Source: Ophryocystis elektroscirrha (Eukaryota > Apicomplexa > Conoidasida > Neogregarinorida > Ophryocystidae). Taken from it: DNA of 64,000 nt. Of the stretch, positions 58,301 to 64,000 are shown piece by piece. A program made the position numbers and the translations under genes. The DNA lies in assembly GCA_030141585.1 (NCBI GenBank), contig JAQIFP010000003.1:217447-281446 (forward strand). Direction: 5' to 3'. How positions within the stretch are numbered: position 1 is the first letter of the stretch; the number at the start of each line of letters is the position of its first letter. Under the pieces are notes generated by a model that did not search any database, was not told the DNA's origin, and saw nothing but the letters and a program-made list of their open reading frames with translations.

Positions 58301-60863
58301 ACTGAAATATATATAATTTTGTTTACCGAGTACTCACAGTTTTACTTATTAGGCAAATAATGTATAGTTTTATATGATAACGCTAGTATTATACAAAAAA
58401 TATATTACCTGATCTGTCATTATCATCAAAGATCCATAGCGTAGACCTTTAGGTGACTCAAAAACTTTACCAACCTATAGAAAGCAGTATATTGAAAAGT
58501 TGCATGTACTTGTAAACCCATTATTTTAAGAATAGCTTGGATTTCTTGATTTTCAACTTGCTGCTTAAATGAAGCCTCTCTTACGTTTAACAATTTACCC
58601 TAAATTAGGAATTAAAGTAACTTATTTAATTTACCCGCAGAGGAAAAACTCCATATAAGTCTCTTCCCACTACAGAAAGACCAGCAACACAAGAAGTTTT
58701 AGCGGATTCTCCCTCAGTCAAAATTAACGTACACTGTCCAGACTTATTTGAACCGGCTTCATTTGCGTCTTCCAACTTGGGAATTCCTAAAGTTAATTAA
58801 ATAGAATCAGAATATTAATTAAAAATTATTATTTTTAAATCAGTCAATATTAATTTTTATAAATTTAATTATAATACCTGTAACGCGATCATTTGATCTT
58901 CCAGAAGTTCCTTTAAGTTTTTTTTGCAACTCTATTTGCTGCTTATTTTTAGCCCATAGTAAAATATTTTCTAAGATTTCAGACTTGATGACAGCGTTTA
59001 TTGTTTTATCTGATAAAACGAACTTTGAGCCAAATTGCGAAGCTTTTAGTGTTAAAGTTTCTTTAGTCTGAGAATCAAAAGTAGGATTAACAACTTGGCA
59101 GTTAAGGAAAACAAATAAATGGCTCCTGAGAATGTTGTAATATTTAACAGATTTAATATAAAGTAGCACTTTTTATACTATTTTATAAAATTGCATATGT
59201 AGTCATACAACTTTCACGAATTTATTTGTATTAATTAATAATAAGGTAACAAAAAACAAGTAAATTACCTGATTTGGTGGCTTTTTACTTCGATGCCTCC
59301 TTTATTTTTTGAATTGACTTTTTTCAGTATAGCTTGAATTAGAGGTTCACATACATAATTTACGTGAGAGCCTCCTTTTAGTGTGCATATTGAGTTAACG
59401 AAAGATACTTGCTGAAACTGGCCGTCTACAAGATTTATAGTAATAAATTATATTTCCGTAGTTATAAGTTTTATACACAGGTTCAATATATACCTGAAAT
59501 GGAAATGATTACTTCCCAGCGACCAGACTTCTCGTATATTTTCAAAGGTGTTGAGGGTATTTCACTGGGATCCGATTTGAAGTAGAGATCAACATAATTT
59601 TTGAAATTATCAACAGGAACAACTTTTCCGTTTAAAGTAACTTTAACATTACAGCATCCAGCTACATCATATACACGTTTATGTAATAATGCTAAAAAAT
59701 CTTCCGACATTTCAGTTAATTGAAATCGCTTCAAATCTGGTTTGAATGTCACTTTCACTGAGCTTTTAGAATCCGAGCATGCTTTAACAACTGCTTGATC
59801 GCTTTCACTCATATTTTTTTTCCATGTTTTTATTAATTTTCTAATAAAATGTAATTACTGTTAAACTTATAATACTTTAGAGTCATTATAAATACAATAC
59901 TAGAATAGTTATTATTAATATTCCAGTAATTATCATTTTTTAATTAAGTTATGATATTACCTCTTTCTAATACTGTCGACGCACTGAACAGAAAACTCTG
60001 TAGAGAATATATTCGTAAGCTTAGCTCCGTATCCATTTCGGCCTCCTGTAACTCTAGCTTCTGAATCATCATAATTATCTGAAGTCAATAAATGGCCAAA
60101 TATCAGCTCTGGGACATATATTTTGTGTTCTTTATGAATTTCAACGGGAATTCCTTCTCCATCATTATAAACCTATAGATAATCAGCAATTACTATATAA
60201 TATAGTATATATATATATATATGTGTGTTTACAAAGAATATAATTTATTACTATATATAATATATGATCAAGTATATATGTACATATAAGCTATATTGAT
60301 AATAAATGTACGAAAAAAGGAAAGATATTTAAGTTATCCAGAATTTCACATAAATCAAATATATCAAAGAATTTTGTATACACATATTACGACTAATTGT
60401 ATAATTGTAAATTATAATTCATAATATTGTAATTTATTACTATTTTTACTATTATCTTTAGCGAATAAGTCTTACAGATATAAAATTTTTATTTAATTCA
60501 ACTTTTATAGAAGTCAATCTTTGAGATTTAGGTGTATTGGCGGTTTCACGTGCTTTGACGTCAGCGGCGTTTACTAATATTTCATCTGCATAAGCAGTAT
60601 AAAGGTTAATTAAGTATACCGAAAATCTTGTATAATCCAGGAACATATTCTATGGACTTATTAATCATGCGCTGCTGTGATTCGCTCCATATCCAAACAG
60701 TTTGAGTCTCTTTCTGTACCGAACCAATATAGGACTCAGGACGAAGAAGTATATGTTCAATGGGATTTTTTTTCTGATATCTCTGCTCTATAGTTTTTGG
60801 CTTATCACGTTTTTCATTTAAAGTCCCTTTTAAAGGGGACATATTTTCATTACTAAAACTCAT
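54548..60863 (-). CDS. TOP2: DNA topoisomerase II
   Basis: Many exons across 6.3 kb on the minus strand. The ATPase part starts with IEQRYQKKNPIEHILLRPES and YIGSVQKETQTVW. The TOPRIM domain has LTEGESAKT (58700) and MTDQDLDGSHIKGLLIN (58420 to 57960). The breakage-reunion domain has DGLKPVQRKVLYAAFKRN, AYHHGEQSLGATIIGMAQNF, then GKDASAIRYIFT with the active-site Tyr. The C-terminal part (54548-55260) is a charged Lys/Ser/Asp tail. The enzyme passes one DNA duplex through another using ATP and is needed for chromosome segregation. One residue is unusual: EGES where EGDS is the rule. GMAQNF, GQFGSRKEGGKD and MEPMTPWYKGFKG are features I associate with plant and SAR enzymes. Start: ATG 60863, or 60884 in frame. 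Confidence 0.93.
55325..55365. repeat. TA dinucleotide repeat in a TOP2 intron
   Basis: A (TA)n run of about 16 units lies in an intron of TOP2 and is followed by a T-rich stretch. Other simple tracts in the same gene are the ATT-rich stretch 58028-58110 and a short TA run near 60208. Confidence 0.8.
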
Positions 60864-61273
60864 TTTATATTTTAAATTTATCAAACTTCATTTTTAATAT
60901 TTAGGTTTGTGCGTGCCTTTTTTACTAGCATCTAAAATATCTTCTTAAAATACAAAATTATATTTAAGCTAGACATATACTTGTAAAGAAATTATAATTA
61001 ATCACAATATATCACAAATATTTCAAAATATCACATATCTAAATAGTTTATCAAGATATAGCGTATTAGTGTTATGTTGGTATATTCATGCATTTAAATT
61101 TATTAAATAATTTTATTATTTTTATTAAAAATCAAATCATGCAATATATAATGCTTAATTCAATTTATAAAATGTACAGATAAATTAACTTATATTTCAT
61201 CACTATTAAGAATAATGTGCATCATAATTAAACGCGGTGTATAAATTTGAGTTATCAGTTGAAAATGGCAATT
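60864..61273. other. Intergenic AT-rich spacer
   Basis: About 400 bases between TOP2 and BET1, both on the minus strand. The TOP2 promoter should be here. No distinct element is seen. Confidence 0.45.
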
Positions 61274-61697
61274 TTAAAAAAATTTCAGTAAAAACCAAAG
61301 AATCATTATAAATGCACAAAAGAAAAAAAATAAGAACCACATATAGCCTCCGGTCTGTAATTATCAAAAAAAATGTTTCTATGCGTACTTTAAAACTTGC
61401 TAATGATTTCATTTTGTTATACGTTCTTGATAGCCCAGCCCCAGTTATTAACATAGCGGCATTCTACATATATAAATTAGAGCACAAATTTATGTACAAT
61501 TGAGTCCAATATTGAACTGGATTCATTTAGCTCGTTCCTTATTCCAATAGCAACCTGTTAAATTAGTTATTTGTCTATTACCTCACTACTTATACTTTTT
61601 TCAAACCCATTAATTTATTTTCTAAGTCGTTAATAACATCATCATTTTGCGATTCAAGTTCAGTGAATCTCTCATTATTAATATTTCGTTGCTTCAT
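61274..61697 (-). CDS. BET1: BET1-type Qc SNARE
   Basis: Four exons (61596-61697, 61498-61554, 61389-61463, 61274-61354) with introns of 41, 34 and 34 nt join to a 104-residue tail-anchored protein. The SNARE region begins NNERFTELESQNDDVINDLE and continues with LKKVAIGIRNELNESSSILD and LSRTYNKMKSLA. A single C-terminal membrane helix follows (GGYMWFLFFFFCAFIMILWF) with only a few residues behind it. The layout and the start of the SNARE helix match BET1/Sft1, which mediate fusion in ER-Golgi transport. Human BET1 is 118 residues; an extra N-terminal exon could be missing. The zero-layer residue region is not aligned with certainty. Confidence 0.85.
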
Positions 61698-61970
61698 ATT
61701 TAACTTAACAGCTTAAAACTTGTCATGTGTCTCATTTATAGTAGAATTGTAAAATTGTGTAAGAAGTATTAATTCTATAAGTTAAGGCTACTTAATATTT
61801 ATAAATAAGTTTCAAATTTGTTTAAAATGTAATTTTTATTTTTATTTAACTCCCATTTTGTATTCACGAGTGATAATTCTTGTTTGCTATAATTTTTCGA
61901 GTAAATTATAGTTTACTATTTTATTTACAATTAGTCTTGGAGTTTCTTAATATAATTTTTTTTTAAGATA
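61698..61970. other. Divergent intergenic region
   Basis: About 270 AT-rich bases between divergent BET1 and the PAN-domain protein gene; no distinct element seen. Confidence 0.45.
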
Positions 61971-64000
61971 ATGCTACAAAAATTTTATTTTGTTTTTTTA
62001 TATTTTTTAATTATTAATGCTCAAAATCCCTTTCAGTTTCTTACGAATTTATTCAATCCTTCAAGTGCCGCGCAGTCAGCGTCAAACGTAATCCCAAGTC
62101 CATTATCATTATTAGATAACCAATTTCAAATCGGTCCAGCAATTAATGCATTAGTTACAACCATTGCAAGTATACCTAAGGCGATTCTTGAAGCTCAGCA
62201 GGGTAACCGAGATCAAGAAAATTTAAACAACCTTATAACTGCCAATCGAGAAAGTAATACAAAAACTTCCGGATCTAAATTGCGCATTGATAATAACATG
62301 TTAGAAAATTTATTCAATAAAAAGAATTCAGCTTATTCGGCAGGGTTTCCTGATTCCAAACCTCGACCTACTATGGAGCCCCAAATTCAACAACCTTCAA
62401 GAGAGTTGCAATCACAAATTGAACAAGATATTTTAGATGATGAGTCTGATGCGTGTTTTTTTAATGGTATTCGCCTAGATGGAATAACATCTGACTTCAC
62501 ACGAGCTGCTAGAAACGCACAGCAATGTCAAATTTTTTGTTTAAGTATACCTTCCTGCATGGCTTATGCTTTTGACCTACAATCCCTGCGATGTACTGGT
62601 ATAATGAGTATACAAAGTGCTACATCAAATCGATCATATATGAGCGGAATGAGAAATTGCAAAACACCGACTTCTCTTATAGATGAGCTTGATAAGAATT
62701 TCCCCTATGAATTGAATAGTCTAATTTCTGATGACGACAAAGAATTTTTGAATTTGATTCTTGCAGAGAGAAACAGTATTGATTCTCAAACATCCACAAA
62801 TCAAACCGCAAATGCAAGTATCGAACCAAATGCTGAAAATGCAACGATTCAAAATATTCCTGAAGAAGCAAACATCACAAATATTCCCGCAGAAGCTAAC
62901 ATCCCAAATATTCCCGCAGAAGCAAACATCACAAATATTCCCGCAGAAGCTAACATCCCAAATATTCCCGCAGAAGCTAACATCCCAAATATTCCCGGAG
63001 AAACTAACATCACAAATACTTCTGAAAACGGTCAACTTGGAAATAATGCTGAAGACCCCAAAAATATGAATGTTGACGAAGCGAACTTTGCCCAAAACTC
63101 CGAAGTGTCAGATCTTGTACAGTATCAAGCAACACCTGATGGATATATTCCGTTCGCAATGACGTCAAACGGGCCTATATATATTGAGGAGACTACACAA
63201 GGCCCGATCTACTACTGCTTTACAGATATCGGAAAAGTATACATTCAAAATATTCCCAACGGAGAGGTTTACTATCAGCAAACACCAGAAGGTACTGTTA
63301 CGTATGTTTCACAGCCCACAATAATGTATGATATTCTTAAAGTGAATAACATATCTCTTGTGGAAACGACTCCAGACGGGCCTATTTTTGAAAGACCTTC
63401 ATCGACAGGTGTAGAGTATGTTTTAAAATCTAATGAAACAAACAAACTTGAAAAATTACAGAGAGCAGAAAGTGGCTGGATGGTTGTCAATGAAAACGAG
63501 ACTGAAAATGTAGATAATATTAGAAAAAATAGAGCAGTTCGAATGATTTCAGAAGCAACAAAACCTAAAAAACCGCGTTCATCCCAGTTTTCGCTTTTGA
63601 AATCTAGAGCTGTACGAGCTGATCAACTAATAGATTTAGAAGGAAGCCAATATTCAACAAATCCAAATACGTCTCATTTATATACTGATGCACAAAACAG
63701 TACAATTAATGATCAGCCAAATTCAACTTCACCTTCAGAAAACACTATAGCCTCACCAAATAGTTCAAAACCTTTCTTCACAGACTCATCAAATAACAAG
63801 TCAGATACATTGATTTCAAACTCTGACGAGCTATCTTCTACCTCCACAAAATCAACATCTAGCACGAACGACTCATCGTCCAACTCTAATGACCTATCCT
63901 CTAATTTCAATAAGTCATTCTCTGATTCTAATAACTTATCTTCTAGTTCTAATAATTTATCCTCTGATTCTAACGACTCATCTTTTAACGCTAATGACTC
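61971..64000 (+). CDS. Secreted PAN/apple-domain protein with tandem repeats and Ser/Asn-rich tail (open at window edge)
   Basis: An uninterrupted frame of 676 codons runs off the right edge. A signal peptide is seen at residues 1-18 (MLQKFYFVFLYFLIINAQ). Residues about 160-228 carry a PAN/apple-like Cys pattern: CFFNGIRLDGI, QQCQIFCLSIPSC, LRCTG and MRNC. Residues 292-354 are tandem nine-residue repeats (NI-T/P-NIPAEA). Residues about 385-480 hold degenerate aromatic repeats such as TPDGYIPFAMTSNGPIYIEE and IPNGEVYYQQTPEGTVTYVS. The rest is Ser/Asn/Thr-rich and full of possible glycosylation sites. PAN domains bind proteins or carbohydrates. This looks like an extracellular surface or matrix protein, and its partners are unknown. 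It has no introns in the part seen. Confidence 0.8.
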   Translation, partial: MLQKFYFVFLYFLIINAQNPFQFLTNLFNPSSAAQSASNVIPSPLSLLDNQFQIGPAINALVTTIASIPKAILEAQQGNRDQENLNNLITANRESNTKTSGSKLRIDNNMLENLFNKKNSAYSAGFPDSKPRPTMEPQIQQPSRELQSQIEQDILDDESDACFFNGIRLDGITSDFTRAARNAQQCQIFCLSIPSCMAYAFDLQSLRCTGIMSIQSATSNRSYMSGMRNCKTPTSLIDELDKNFPYELNSLISDDDKEFLNLILAERNSIDSQTSTNQTANASIEPNAENATIQNIPEEANITNIPAEANIPNIPAEANITNIPAEANIPNIPAEANIPNIPGETNITNTSENGQLGNNAEDPKNMNVDEANFAQNSEVSDLVQYQATPDGYIPFAMTSNGPIYIEETTQGPIYYCFTDIGKVYIQNIPNGEVYYQQTPEGTVTYVSQPTIMYDILKVNNISLVETTPDGPIFERPSSTGVEYVLKSNETNKLEKLQRAESGWMVVNENETENVDNIRKNRAVRMISEATKPKKPRSSQFSLLKSRAVRADQLIDLEGSQYSTNPNTSHLYTDAQNSTINDQPNSTSPSENTIASPNSSKPFFTDSSNNKSDTLISNSDELSSTSTKSTSSTNDSSSNSNDLSSNFNKSFSDSNNLSSSSNNLSSDSNDSSFNAND
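62844..63032 (+). repeat. Seven 27-bp tandem repeats coding for NI(T/P)NIPAEA
   Basis: Consecutive 27-bp units with few differences encode nine-residue repeats within the PAN-domain protein. The third codon alternates between Thr and Pro in the inner copies (T, P, T, P, P), suggesting that a 54-bp double unit was itself duplicated. First and last units are degenerate. Confidence 0.9.

Noticed and set aside
62721..63095. Cys-rich minus-strand frame with CDVSFCGNI-type repeats
   Set aside because: It is antisense to the NI(T/P)NIPAEA repeats of the PAN-domain protein and has no start context or splice support.
1..64000. CRISPR arrays, operons, insertion sequences, integrases or attachment sites
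   Set aside because: The window is eukaryotic, with spliced genes. No transposase, reverse transcriptase, long terminal repeat or spaced repeat array was found.
1..64000. Animal (for example flatworm or insect) origin based on tiny introns
   Set aside because: The topoisomerase II core signatures are not animal-like, although small-genome animals can have tiny introns; the origin stays open.

Overview
This window is nuclear DNA from a eukaryote. It is very AT-rich, and its genes are split by GT..AG introns, most of them only about 30 to 38 nt long. A recognisable U1 snRNA gene and a full set of conserved housekeeping genes are present. The transition-zone protein CC2D2A implies a ciliated or flagellated cell. 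The topoisomerase II core reads GEQSLGATIIGMAQNF, then GQFGSRKEGGKD, then MEPMTPWYKGFKGSI. As I recall the family, this is the plant/SAR form and not the animal or fungal form. A laforin gene is also present. My best inference is a compact-genome ciliated protist, perhaps of the SAR group; I cannot name the species. The standard genetic code fits every gene read.

Layout, left to right. 1-3531 (minus): an open-ended membrane-anchored protein, TMA7 and the ribosome-assembly WD40 protein GRWD1. 3762-4710: the RNA polymerase subunit RPB8 (plus), then eIF1 (minus, convergent). 5514-8938 (minus): a protein with two C-terminal CELF/Bruno-type RRMs behind a 750-residue low-complexity region. 9914-12583 (plus): a coiled-coil protein. 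12801-12900: an assembly gap flanked by two identical 127-bp copies. 12949-13869 (minus): Bax inhibitor-1. 13977-20368 (plus): a small orphan, CC2D2A with a charged C-terminal extension, RPS29 and another orphan. 20741-21670: a small orphan (plus) and an SR-rich protein (minus). 22011-28805 (plus): a very large protein, probably Mediator subunit 14. 28888-35550 (minus): a secreted protein, AP-1 sigma, laforin, RPL11 and an unrecognised 740-residue protein. 36491-39331 (plus): exonuclease 1 with a large insertion in its catalytic domain. 40579-45649 (plus): a SNF5/SMARCB1 protein with a very long N-terminal half. 45868-46027 (minus): U1 snRNA. 46231-53202 (minus): a NEK kinase and the small-subunit processome protein UTP13/TBL3. 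53711-54416 (plus): the KEOPS subunit TPRKB/Cgi121. 54548-61697 (minus): topoisomerase II and the SNARE BET1. 61971-64000 (plus, open at the end): a secreted PAN-domain protein with repeats and a Ser/Asn-rich tail.

The neighbours do not form one pathway. Several concern gene expression and ribosome production: GRWD1, UTP13, RPS29, RPL11, RPB8, eIF1, TMA7, Mediator, SNF5, U1 and KEOPS. Others concern genome maintenance (TOP2, EXO1), membrane traffic (AP1S, BET1) and cilia or centrosomes (CC2D2A, perhaps the NEK). Intergenic gaps are often under 100 bp and rarely exceed 1 kb. Exon boundaries were worked out by eye from splice-site sequence, reading frame and family resemblance, so most are predictions.
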